A stretch of DNA of 8,929 nt from Promethearchaeota archaeon. GTDB lineage: Archaea > Asgardarchaeota > Lokiarchaeia > Sigyniarchaeales > SOKP01. The stretch covers positions 1 to 8,929 of the forward strand of contig JAUWNA010000061.1 in NCBI GenBank assembly GCA_030612905.1. The letters are read 5' to 3'. The position numbers and the translations under genes are program-made. Below the pieces are notes generated by a model that searched no databases, was not told the origin of the DNA, and was given only the letters and a program-made list of their open reading frames with translations. Within the stretch, counting starts at the first letter, position 1; each line of letters starts with the position of its first letter. Below are positions 1 through 5,830 of this stretch, in pieces.

Positions 1-13
1 TATATTTTATAAG
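1..13. promoter_or_regulatory. Palindromic site cut by the window edge, copy 3
   Basis: TATATTTTATAAG at the extreme left equals the last 13 bases of the CTTATATTTTATAAG site at 90-104. The two missing bases would lie outside the window. Confidence 0.35.
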
Positions 14-89
14 GCCTTTTCCAGAATAAGATCAGAATAACATTTCAAGACCGGTCACATCATTCTGCCTTTTTTTGGTAGTGTTTTTT

Positions 90-104
90 CTTATATTTTA
101 TAAG
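90..104. promoter_or_regulatory. Palindromic site CTTATATTTTATAAG, copy 1
   Basis: A near-perfect palindrome with six-base arms CTTATA/TATAAG around TTT. The 16-base extended form with the following T (90-105) recurs exactly, inverted, at 312-327, and 13 of its bases begin the window at 1-13. It contains TATA-box-like TTTATAAG, so it could be an archaeal promoter element, an operator, or both. Confidence 0.45.
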
Positions 105-130
105 TGATATAATCGTTTTCGATACCTAAA

Positions 131-146
131 TGATCAAGAATGATCA
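131..146. repeat. TGATCA palindromes one helical turn apart
   Basis: AATGATCA occurs at 129-136 and 139-146, placing two TGATCA palindromes exactly 10 bp apart on the same DNA face. A separate direct repeat AAAAAGTGAT follows at 161-170 and 197-206. This could be a small operator, but chance is possible in AT-rich DNA. Confidence 0.35.
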
Positions 147-311
147 TACCCCATTTCTTCAAAAAGTGATAAAAACATAATTCTCAATTATTGTTAAAAA
201 AGTGATCTTAGAATCTTAGAATCTTAGATTGGGAGAAGGTTGCTCAAAATGTTCGATAATAAGGTTTCCGATCTAAGATGACGATCTTAGGTTTCTAAGA
301 TTGTGAAAAAA

Positions 312-327
312 ACTTATAAAATATAAG
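312..327. promoter_or_regulatory. Palindromic site, inverted copy 2
   Basis: ACTTATAAAATATAAG is the exact reverse complement of 90-105. It lies inside the octamer cluster, between its copies at 294-301 and 333-340, suggesting that both motifs belong to one control or replication region. Confidence 0.45.
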
Positions 328-328
328 T

Positions 329-363
329 AAAACCTAAGAAAAAAAAAAACCGTCTTAGGTTTT
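329..363. repeat. 11-bp inverted repeat with A-rich loop
   Basis: AAAACCTAAGA (329-339) pairs perfectly with TCTTAGGTTTT (353-363) around a 13-nt loop that is almost all A. Both arms contain octamer-cluster sites, so two of those sites lie in a stem. A smaller neighbour, CTAAGAT-GACG-ATCTTAG (273-290), is a 7-bp stem with a four-base loop made of two more sites. Confidence 0.6.
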
Positions 364-858
364 TCTTAGGTGTTAATCTTAGAAAATGTCTTAATAGGAA
401 TGGATTAGAAAAGTATTAAATGTATTATAGAAAATCTAAGATTCTAAGACAAAAAAAAGGTTTTAAAATCGCAGTTGGTGAAATGACAATTGCGGAATTC
501 GTCACCGTTTGATCCATCTCGATCTATCTCACAATATATTAAGAGAAGCGAACGAGACAATATAAAATAAGAAAAACCCGCAAACCCCCTACTGCACGAT
601 TTTATATTTAGAAATTTCCCTTTACGAAAACTCTCCTTATCTTTTAAAATCATAAAGAATAACAAATCTTTATTTCCATTGGAGAATCTTCTTAAAATCA
701 ACCATCTTATTTTATTTACATATAATCATGATTTCTATAAAAATTATATCGATCAATAATGTAGGAAATTCAAGATTTATTAAATTACATCAATTTTAAT
801 AAGACTTGTCATAGAATTATCTTTAATCTACTTAAAGATAAAAAATAATTTTGAAATT

Positions 859-928
859 TCTCCTGGACCTAAAAAAAAATTTCTTGATCCTCCTGCCGGA
901 GAAAATTTTGATCTTCAAGATGGCCATA
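859..928 (-). repeat. Dispersed non-coding repeat unit, copy A
   Basis: On the plus strand this unit begins TCTCCTGGA (859-867) and ends GATGGCCATA (919-928), with AATTTTGAT then TTCA just before the end. The same ordered blocks recur at 1324-1375. Read on the minus strand it runs from TATGGCCATC to TCCAGGAGA. It also contains CTCC-TGCC-GGAG (890-901) and ATCTT-C-AAGAT (911-921) hairpins. Leftward of the first comes a T9 run (871-879), a weak terminator-like arrangement on the minus strand. Confidence 0.55.
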
Positions 929-1069
929 GAAAAATTATCATTATAAAAAAAAATCACTTTTATCCAGGAACAAAATTTTTCTTCTTGGACTAATAAAATT
1001 TTTAAAAAAAGGTGGCCTTACAAAGTGAAGCGATTCAATCCATTTATCTAAGTTTATCAATTTATGAAT

Positions 1070-1083
1070 GTATTTATAAATAC
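1070..1083. promoter_or_regulatory. Perfect 14-bp palindrome GTATTTATAAATAC
   Basis: Fully symmetric (GTATTTA/TAAATAC) and containing a TATA-like TTTATAAA core. It could be an operator or a promoter element, but no gene starts nearby on either strand, so its role is open. Confidence 0.35.
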
Positions 1084-1269
1084 TTTTGTTTATACCTATA
1101 CTTAAAATCATACTTATAAATTATTTTTGTATTTCTTTTTTTCCTAATCAATATAAATTAACCCTTACATTATAGATGTCTTTTTATTATAATATTTCAT
1201 CATAAAAACAAAGAAATGAAATCAAGATTCAAATTTCTCCTCCCGTGTCCAAATCCATTATAACCAATT

Positions 1270-1295
1270 GTTACAAATAAATGTTATAAATAAAT
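1270..1295. repeat. 13-bp tandem duplication
   Basis: GTTACAAATAAAT (1270-1282) is followed at once by GTTATAAATAAAT (1283-1295), differing at one base. It lies in an AT-rich spacer and is probably a small slippage duplication. Confidence 0.5.
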
Positions 1296-1323
1296 TAATA
1301 AAAAAATTATTTGGAAAAGAATC

Positions 1324-1375
1324 TCTCCTGGATCAGAATATTTTTTCAAAAATTTTTGATTTCAGGATGGCCATA
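1324..1375 (-). repeat. Dispersed non-coding repeat unit, copy B
   Basis: It shares TCTCCTGGA (1324-1332), AATTTTTGAT, TTCA and GATGGCCATA (1366-1375) in the same order as 859-928, with a spacer 18 bp shorter. GATCAGAATA at 1331-1340 also occurs at 30-39. A partial relative, AAATTTCTCCT, is present at 1231-1241 and 854-864, and a possible decayed third unit ends in GGTGGCCTTA at 1011-1020. Confidence 0.55.
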
Positions 1376-1520
1376 AAAATTTCTATTAGGACCACTATAT
1401 TATATATGTGTTTTTTAGAAAAGGGAAAACTAAAAGATTCTTAGATATATTAATCTTTAAATTTGATAATAGAAACATATCTAAATATCATTCTTTTAAT
1501 ATTAACATAGAAAGATAAAC

Positions 1521-1556
1521 GGTAAAACTGAAGGAAAACTGAAGTTTAGTTTTACC
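1521..1556 (-). terminator. Hairpin after the last operon gene, possible terminator
   Basis: GGTAAAACT (1521-1529) and AGTTTTACC (1548-1556) form a perfect 9-bp inverted repeat with an 18-nt loop, beginning 2 nt after the ATPase stop. Inside, AAAACTGAAG occurs twice (1524-1533 and 1535-1544, 11-bp period), and AAACT-GA-AGTTT (1536-1547) can form a competing smaller hairpin. In the direction of transcription a T-rich stretch (GTTTATCTTTCTATG) follows. It has no long T run, so it could equally be an mRNA 3'-end stabiliser. Confidence 0.5.
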
Positions 1557-1558
1557 AT

Positions 1559-2566
1559 CTAAACGTAAAAAATGAGCTTACCTTTTGCTTCTTTTCTAAA
1601 TTTTAATTTGTTATCATCAGCAAAATTACCTAAAACTCTTCTTGCCACTTTTATAGTTTTATTTGTTACAGACGCATATTCTACTATTGTTATTTCGTTG
1701 TTGTGTTGTTTTAAATAAGCCTTAATGTATTCAATTGATTCTAAGTCGTAAAATTCGTTGTCTTCTAATTCTTCGAATTCTATATCATCAGGCATTGCAC
1801 TTATTTGCGGGTTTTCTGATATGTCAACAATAAACTTGTCTTTTTCTTTTTCATACCACGCTCTAAATTCTTCCTCATCGTGTAATTTTAAATACACGTG
1901 GCCGAAGTACCTTCTTTCGTCGTCTAAAATCATAAATCGATTTATCTTTGTTTTGCGATTTTGACCTGCTGTTTCTAAGTACAAATCGCAAATGTCGATT
2001 TTAATGTTTTTTAATTTAGGTGTGACAAATATAAATCCATTTTCTCTTTTTGCAATAGAGTGTATCACGTTGTCTATTTTCCATGTCTCTTTTCTTGCTC
2101 CTTTTCCCATGGTTCTTGGTCGTTCGTCAACCCACATTATGTCTCCTTTTTTTAATGCTTTTAATTTTAATAGAAATTCAGGTTGTGTCCAACAAAGATA
2201 AAGCGTAACATCTCGATTCTTGTATTTTTTGTTAGCTTGTTTGATAACAAAATAAATGAGTTGTGCTCCCTCAGATTTACCTGCACGTGGGTATCCTACT
2301 ATTCCAATGATAATAGGAGCACCATATTTAATTGGTATTGTAATGTCATGTATTAAAAGATCTATTTGATTGTATTCCTCTTCTAAAACTAAATGCGTAA
2401 TCCCCAATCGATTCATTTTGTTGTTAAAAGAAATAGTTTGAGCTCTTTTAATAAATTTATAATCTTCACAACAATCTTTAATCCCCCCTCGTTGTCTATT
2501 TTTCATGTTTCTGTATAGATTGCCTTTTACGTCGCCTATTAAACCGAGATAATCCTTTTTCACCAT
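1559..2566 (-). CDS. P-loop ATPase (packaging/secretion-like) with C-terminal winged-helix-like region
   Basis: A 335-aa protein with Walker A GYPRAGKS at 91-98, Walker B DIMWVDE at 142-148 (Asp147, catalytic-type Glu148) and a strand GFIFVTPK at 177-184 in the position of the sensor strand. The AKRENGFIFVT segment resembles FtsK/HerA/Zot-type and related DNA-pumping or secretion ATPases, in which a helix with Arg precedes this strand. Residues 1-80 form a basic N-terminal domain. After an acidic linker (251-276), residues 277-335 look like a winged helix (helix, helix with TNKTIKVARRVL, then a beta wing ending LIFYV), so DNA binding is plausible. No membrane span. The ATG at 2566 lacks a clear Shine-Dalgarno, unlike its neighbours, and lies 7 nt after the upstream stop, so reinitiation is likely. 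As the last gene of a membrane-protein operon it is the probable motor. The superfamily is confident, the exact family is not. Confidence 0.87.
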   Translation of the reverse strand: MVKKDYLGLIGDVKGNLYRNMKNRQRGGIKDCCEDYKFIKRAQTISFNNKMNRLGITHLVLEEEYNQIDLLIHDITIPIKYGAPIIIGIVGYPRAGKSEGAQLIYFVIKQANKKYKNRDVTLYLCWTQPEFLLKLKALKKGDIMWVDERPRTMGKGARKETWKIDNVIHSIAKRENGFIFVTPKLKNIKIDICDLYLETAGQNRKTKINRFMILDDERRYFGHVYLKLHDEEEFRAWYEKEKDKFIVDISENPQISAMPDDIEFEELEDNEFYDLESIEYIKAYLKQHNNEITIVEYASVTNKTIKVARRVLGNFADDNKLKFRKEAKGKLIFYV

Positions 2567-2573
2567 ATTATTT

Positions 2574-3059
2574 TCAGTCTGGATTGTATTCTAACACTTT
2601 GGTCTTTTTCTTTTTTTTCTTTTTATCATCATCATCATCGTAATCAAAATATGGAAGACTTTTAGTTTTTACAACGTGAGAAGATCCCATTGCTAGAAGC
2701 ACTGATTGTATTTGAACTTGGTTCCATATATGACTATGAGATCGATTTGCACGTAGCAACGCCTTTAATGCCTTTATCGACAGTATTACGGCATAATCCC
2801 AGTCTGGAAATTCGGAAAGTAAATGGTCGTTCAATTTATTTAATCTCATGACAAAATATCTAGAAGCAATATCGTCCGCTGACGTGTCTCTTATCATTCG
2901 AATTTGATTGCTGATTATAGGGGCGTTATTTTTGATCCATTCGGCAGATATTGCTGTTAATCTTTCTTCTTGTGCATCGAGTCTTTCAAAAACGTTTTCA
3001 AGTAGAGTAATCCCTCGTATTAGTGCTAAATCTCTTATATGTGAACGATCGTACGACGT
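2574..3059 (-). CDS. Soluble helical protein, apparent ACG start
   Basis: A 161-aa protein if it begins at ACG (3057-3059). The first ATG in frame is at 2897 (107 aa), but it has no ribosome site and would leave a 165-nt gap in an operon whose other gaps are about 20 nt or less. The 54 upstream codons read as normal amphipathic protein (for example GITLLENVFERLDAQEERL and AEWIKNNAPIISNQIR) and contain no ATG, GTG or TTG. GGGAGGT (3068-3074) ends so that 9 nt separate GGAGG from the ACG, the spacing used elsewhere here. The frame is the same as the preceding gene, parted only by TGA TAA. The rest is helical (56-128). The tail has five Asp then seven Lys (141-152), encoded by GAT repeats and A-rich homopolymers. 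No membrane span and no family recognised; it may be a cytoplasmic partner of the ATPase that follows 7 nt later. Confidence 0.78.
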   Translation of the reverse strand, partial: TSYDRSHIRDLALIRGITLLENVFERLDAQEERLTAISAEWIKNNAPIISNQIRMIRDTSADDIASRYFVMRLNKLNDHLLSEFPDWDYAVILSIKALKALLRANRSHSHIWNQVQIQSVLLAMGSSHVVKTKSLPYFDYDDDDDKKKKKKKTKVLEYNPD

Positions 3060-3062
3060 TTA

Positions 3063-4106
3063 TCAACACCTCCCTGTAAACATCGATATTAACGATCTTG
3101 CGGTTTCTGGGAGCTCTGGGAGCTCTGGTTGAACCGACCTTGAAACGATTAAAAGCCCTATTCCAACTATAAGAACAATTATTACGATCGTAATTATTAT
3201 TCCCATAAATATTCTTTTGTAATTTACGCCTCCAAACGGTAGTCTTTTGCTCATTTCTTTCTTTTCAAACGCCTCAAACTCTTCTTCGTCTGCATATGGT
3301 GCTCTCCTTAACATCTTGTATTTTAATCTATAATACATTCTTCTGGCACCCTTAGATTCGATCTCAAGTTCGTCAATCATCGATTCCGAGCTTTGCTCTT
3401 TTTCTCTTAGTTTAAACACTTCTTTACTGATTAACTCGTCTTTTTCTTTCGTTAAGTCCTCTGCCGTAGTTTTGGCTTGAAAAAACAAATCACTTTTACC
3501 TATTGCGTCTTTTAACACAAAAACTGGCAAATCGTGTAAAGGAGATCCCATGTTCAAAAAATTACAAGGAGCAAAACTCACTATAGTGTCGTATCCATCG
3601 TCAGTTTCCCAAGGGTAATTGTTTAACCAAGTCACATCTGTTTTAAACGGTTTGGAAGAGACAACGACAAATCTGTCGAATTTAAATCTAGGAAAATGTC
3701 TGAAAAACGTTTTCTCAGGCAATCTAACTAAGCTACGACTCATTTTCGTAAAATCGTAATTATCAACAAAATTATGAATTATTGGTTGGTAATCTTGTAA
3801 AGCAAAATAGCACGCCCGATCCATCACACCGTTATCAATCAGCCAAACGTAATTTGAAAACATCCTTATCATGTATCCATGAACTTCACGACCTTCAAAT
3901 TGAGCTGTTTTAATGCGGGATGCTAGCATTAGTTTGTCGTATTTAAATTTTTTTGACAACACAAAAGCACAAAAATCCAACTCTTTTTTTTCAGATATAG
4001 TTAATTCTGGTTCCTCTATTTCTTCCACATCTTCACGCCTTCGCTTGATTTTTTCCACCAATCTTTTAACGGTTCGCATCACCGCTCTTAATCTTTCTTT
4101 ACACAT
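3063..4106 (-). CDS. C-terminally membrane-anchored protein with coiled coil, function unknown
   Basis: A 347-aa protein. A basic helix (1-25, MCKERLRAVMRTVKRL at the front) is followed by an acidic linker (26-35), an alpha/beta-looking domain at about 40-205 rich in aromatics (for example FKFDRFVVVSS and DGYDTIVSFAPCNFLNMG), a charged coiled coil at about 212-260, one membrane span at about 299-321 (GIIITIVIIVLIVGIGLLIV) and a short tail with a PELPELPE repeat. AGGTGA (4115-4120) lies 8 nt before the ATG at 4106. An in-frame GTG at 4118 overlaps that ribosome site and is rejected. It overlaps the previous gene by 8 nt. It ends in TGA directly followed by in-frame TAA. No family recognised. 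A tail-anchored soluble domain fits a cytoplasmic or inner-face structural role. Confidence 0.8.
   Translation of the reverse strand: MCKERLRAVMRTVKRLVEKIKRRREDVEEIEEPELTISEKKELDFCAFVLSKKFKYDKLMLASRIKTAQFEGREVHGYMIRMFSNYVWLIDNGVMDRACYFALQDYQPIIHNFVDNYDFTKMSRSLVRLPEKTFFRHFPRFKFDRFVVVSSKPFKTDVTWLNNYPWETDDGYDTIVSFAPCNFLNMGSPLHDLPVFVLKDAIGKSDLFFQAKTTAEDLTKEKDELISKEVFKLREKEQSSESMIDELEIESKGARRMYYRLKYKMLRRAPYADEEEFEAFEKKEMSKRLPFGGVNYKRIFMGIIITIVIIVLIVGIGLLIVSRSVQPELPELPETARSLISMFTGRC
3068..3074 (-). promoter_or_regulatory. Ribosome binding site that points to an ACG start
   Basis: The minus strand reads GGGAGGT inside the last codons of the gene ending at 3063. It is among the strongest Shine-Dalgarno matches in the window. 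Nine bases (TGTTGATAA) separate GGAGG from ACG at 3059-3057. The only other start triplet within reach, TTG at 3066-3064, opens a different frame that stops after about 22 codons. Confidence 0.75.
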
Positions 4107-4755
4107 CTTCACATTCACCTAATTTTTCTTTTTTCCATTCTAAATATCCTTTTGTGAGATTACCTCGCCATTCAGCGTTTTTTCCGGTACCTTTTTCGTA
4201 TAATTCCCTTAAATCCCCTTCGTTTAGAGTTTCTTCCAAATCGTATCCTCCTTCATAGATTTCTTCAAATTCTTCTTTAAGATCGTCTAATTCTTCTTGC
4301 TCTTTTTCTTCCTTTTCCTCATATGTAAGCAATTTTGGTGGTTCTTTGGTTTGTTTAGCTTTTAAACTTATTTTTATTTGTTCTTTTGTTTTTTTCTCAA
4401 TATACTCCAAAAAATCATCAACGGATGCTTGATCGATCTCAGACAATCTCGTATATGGTAAAATCTCTTCAGGCATAAAATATTTTAATTCGCCCTTTCC
4501 GTGTCGATGTTCAAACCAGCCACCAAAGACTTCGTTTCCTTTTTCCTTTTTCTCCATATTTCTTAAATGGTTTATGAAAAATGACACGTAAATTGGAATA
4601 GCAATAGCCAACACTAATAACGTTGTTAACATAATCCACATATTTTGTCGGAACGCCAATGCTCCAACAATCAATATGGTATAAATCACCCCAATAAACG
4701 TTTTATTTAGGCTTCTCCAACCCTCTCTACCTTTTAACCGTTCTTTAAGTCCCAT
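4099..4755 (-). CDS. Two-span membrane protein with long acidic coiled-coil tail
   Basis: A 218-aa protein with a basic start, two spans at about 18-35 and 39-62, then a roughly 155-residue cytoplasmic region. Residues 106-136 are helical and mixed-charge. Residues 144-186 are extremely acidic (runs such as EEKEEKEQEELDDLKEEFEEI), and the last 25 residues turn basic and aromatic (GYLEWKKEKLG). The ATG is fixed by AGGAGA (4765-4770) 9 nt upstream, overlapping the end of the previous gene. No family recognised. Short double-span anchors with long cytoplasmic coiled coils typically tether or recruit soluble partners. The positively charged proteins downstream, or the ATPase, are candidate partners; this is inference only. 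Confidence 0.8.
   Translation of the reverse strand: MGLKERLKGREGWRSLNKTFIGVIYTILIVGALAFRQNMWIMLTTLLVLAIAIPIYVSFFINHLRNMEKKEKGNEVFGGWFEHRHGKGELKYFMPEEILPYTRLSEIDQASVDDFLEYIEKKTKEQIKISLKAKQTKEPPKLLTYEEKEEKEQEELDDLKEEFEEIYEGGYDLEETLNEGDLRELYEKGTGKNAEWRGNLTKGYLEWKKEKLGECEDV
4115..4120 (-). promoter_or_regulatory. Ribosome binding site fixing the start at 4106
   Basis: AGGTGA on the minus strand lies 8 nt before the ATG at 4106. The in-frame GTG at 4118 is part of this site, so the ATG is the likely start. Confidence 0.7.
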
Positions 4756-4761
4756 TTTATT

Positions 4762-5007
4762 TTATCTCCTTTTCTCTTTCTTAAAAATAACTGCAACAAT
4801 AAACCCCGACAAAAACAGAGTCACGATTATTATCCCAACTGACAGATCTAAATACTGTCCAAATCCTATATATAAAGGAACTGGAAAATACACTCTCGTC
4901 GTCCCATAAATCCACATTGAAACAAACACAGTTGTTATTAAAGCGATCAACCAATGGTATTTTTTCACTCTTTTTTTTATGTTTCTTCCTTCCATTTTAC
5001 CTTCCAT
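4762..5007 (-). CDS. Small two-span membrane protein with basic N-terminus
   Basis: An 81-aa protein with a basic N-terminus (MEGKMEGRNIKKRVKKYHW), spans at about 18-35 and 55-75, a short external loop and a KKEKRR tail, which predicts both ends inside the cell. The frame is open further upstream to an ATG at 5052. I chose 5007 because AGGAGA (5017-5022) sits 9 nt before it, matching the other genes, and because the upstream ATG would create a 25-nt overlap and has no ribosome site. Another ATG at 4995 is possible. No family recognised. It is the third tiny two-span protein of the operon. Confidence 0.78.
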   Translation of the reverse strand: MEGKMEGRNIKKRVKKYHWLIALITTVFVSMWIYGTTRVYFPVPLYIGFGQYLDLSVGIIIVTLFLSGFIVAVIFKKEKRR

Positions 5008-5016
5008 TTTAATCCA

Positions 5017-5022
5017 TCTCCT
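5017..5022 (-). promoter_or_regulatory. Ribosome binding site fixing the start at 5007
   Basis: AGGAGA on the minus strand lies 9 nt before the ATG at 5007 and would fall inside the coding sequence if the upstream ATG at 5052 were used. It supports the shorter 81-aa product. Confidence 0.75.
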
Positions 5023-5027
5023 TTTAT

Positions 5028-5573
5028 TTAACCTTTTGATCCCACAAACCACCGAACAAACAAATATGTTCCGACCTTCAATCCAAAATAAATTACCATA
5101 AGTGGAAGCAGTGTAGTTTCATCAAAAACGGCATATGAGAGCATTGTAATCATCCCAATAGAATAAATAAACGATGTTAGCAAGGCAGTAATTAAGAATC
5201 TTAATCCCATTCTGTTAATTTTTGTGTTCATCTCGCTCCATCGTTTAGTGGTTCTCTTTACTTTTGTTTTTCGATCTCTATATTTGTAATATCCTTTTAT
5301 GCTATAAAACGCTGTAATTCTTCCTAAAATACTACTAATCACAGAAAGTGGGAAGATCTGAAATATCGTTAATTCCCAAAACTCGGAGCTAATTACATAT
5401 CCAAACGTCATATCTCGCTCAGTATATATTCCTAAACCAATCGTAAAAACAAAAAAGAACCATACTGAAATTAGATTGTGCAACAAAAAATACCCGAATA
5501 AATCGCCACTTGCCCTTTCGCTACTTTCTACGTAACTTCTTCTCCCTTCTTGCATTATTCTTCCTTTTAACAT
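5028..5573 (-). CDS. Four-span membrane protein with basic central loop
   Basis: A 181-aa protein with spans at about 26-50, 65-90, 123-149 and 154-177. A strongly basic loop at 96-112 (KYRDRKTKVKRTTKR) and basic termini suggest, by the positive-inside rule, that both ends and the central loop are cytoplasmic. The first ATG (5573) overlaps the upstream stop by one base, with GAGGAA only 2 nt before it. A second ATG at 5555 (residue 7) has AAGGAAG ending 4 nt upstream and is an equally reasonable start, giving 175 aa. No family recognised. The layout of two helix pairs around a positively charged loop is common in membrane scaffold or channel subunits. Confidence 0.8.
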   Translation of the reverse strand: MLKGRIMQEGRRSYVESSERASGDLFGYFLLHNLISVWFFFVFTIGLGIYTERDMTFGYVISSEFWELTIFQIFPLSVISSILGRITAFYSIKGYYKYRDRKTKVKRTTKRWSEMNTKINRMGLRFLITALLTSFIYSIGMITMLSYAVFDETTLLPLMVIYFGLKVGTYLFVRWFVGSKG

Positions 5574-5827
5574 TATTCCTCACTTTCTTTTTCTTCTATT
5601 ACTCTCTCAATTATTGATTCCAATTCTCGTTTAGTTAAATATTGTAAAAATGCTATATAGCTGAGAATAATAACAATCGAACCAAGAAATATCCAACCAA
5701 AATATATAGGAAATATCATTCCACTAAATATATTTACTGAATATAATACAATAAACAATGGCATACTATATTTATCCCATTTACCTATATTTTCACACCA
5801 TTTATAATATTCTTCTTCCAATTTCAT
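5573..5827 (-). CDS. Small two-span membrane protein with charged C-terminal helix
   Basis: An 84-aa protein. Residues 1-19 are amphipathic and aromatic (EEEYYKWCENIGKWDKY), then two closely spaced spans lie at about 21-40 and 41-62, then a charged helix (TKRELESIIERVIEEKESEE) that could form a coiled coil. The best Shine-Dalgarno, AGAGGA (5841-5846), is 13 nt from the ATG, longer than at the other genes. Three bases separate the ATG from the previous stop. Its stop overlaps the next ATG by one base (TAATG), a classic coupling arrangement. No family recognised. The charged tail could be a docking site for cytoplasmic partners such as the products at 3063-4106 or 2574-3059; this is inference. 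Confidence 0.75.
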   Translation of the reverse strand: MKLEEEYYKWCENIGKWDKYSMPLFIVLYSVNIFSGMIFPIYFGWIFLGSIVIILSYIAFLQYLTKRELESIIERVIEEKESEE

Positions 5828-5830
5828 TTT

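Larger units (their letters stand above)
205..450. repeat. Iteron-like cluster of ATCTTAGA octamers in both orientations
   Basis: Three perfect head-to-tail copies of ATCTTAGA lie at 205-212, 213-220 and 221-228. Further forward copies: ATCTTAGG 284-291, GTCTTAGG 352-359, TTCTTAGG 363-370, ATCTTAGA 376-383. Reverse copies: TCTAAGAT 272-279, TCTAAGAT 294-301, CCTAAGAA 333-340, TCTAAGAT 435-442 and TCTAAGAC 443-450 (the last two tandem). That is twelve sites sharing the core CTTAG in about 250 bases, with one further isolated copy at 1438-1445. Clustered iterons beside AT-rich DNA are typical of plasmid or viral origins and of operator arrays. Confidence 0.75.
1..1558. other. Long AT-rich non-coding region with repeats and palindromes
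   Basis: No convincing gene is visible on either strand over about 1.5 kb, and base composition is more AT-rich than the genes. The left 450 bases are dense in short direct and inverted repeats. The middle and right hold a longer degenerate repeat, a 14-bp palindrome, a 13-bp tandem pair and several A-rich runs of 7-10 bases, many of which would be T runs for leftward transcription. No tRNA cloverleaf or T-loop signature and no CRISPR-type spacing was seen. It lies downstream of the operon, so it could hold transcript ends, an origin, or control elements for genes beyond the left edge. Confidence 0.8.

Noticed and set aside
205..228. CRISPR-like array
   Set aside because: The repeat unit is only 8 bp, tandem copies have no spacers, and other copies are in both orientations. 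This fits iterons or operators, not CRISPR.
470..600. Possible tRNA or structured RNA in the slightly GC-richer stretch
   Set aside because: No acceptor stem, anticodon arm or T-loop consensus could be built. Only an imperfect GGTGA/TCACC dyad (477-506) was seen.
444..701. 85-codon open frame on the minus strand starting at TTG
   Set aside because: It has no ribosome site, protein-unlike composition, and its end runs into the octamer repeats. It is more likely a chance frame in non-coding DNA.
1758..2201. Two plus-strand open frames (1758-1964 and 1992-2201)
   Set aside because: Both are antisense to the ATPase with its clear Walker motifs and have no ribosome site or recognisable product.
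2566..2640. Slippage on the A-rich tract fusing the 161-aa protein to the ATPase
   Set aside because: In the ATPase frame a TAG lies at 2591-2593 between the tract and the ATPase ATG, so a shift into that frame would terminate first.
2908..3132. Plus-strand open frame ending in Ser-Gly repeats
   Set aside because: It lies antisense to the gene at 3063-4106 and to the extended gene at 2574-3059, both with better coding evidence. The Ser-Gly repeat is the antisense reading of the PELPELPE codons.
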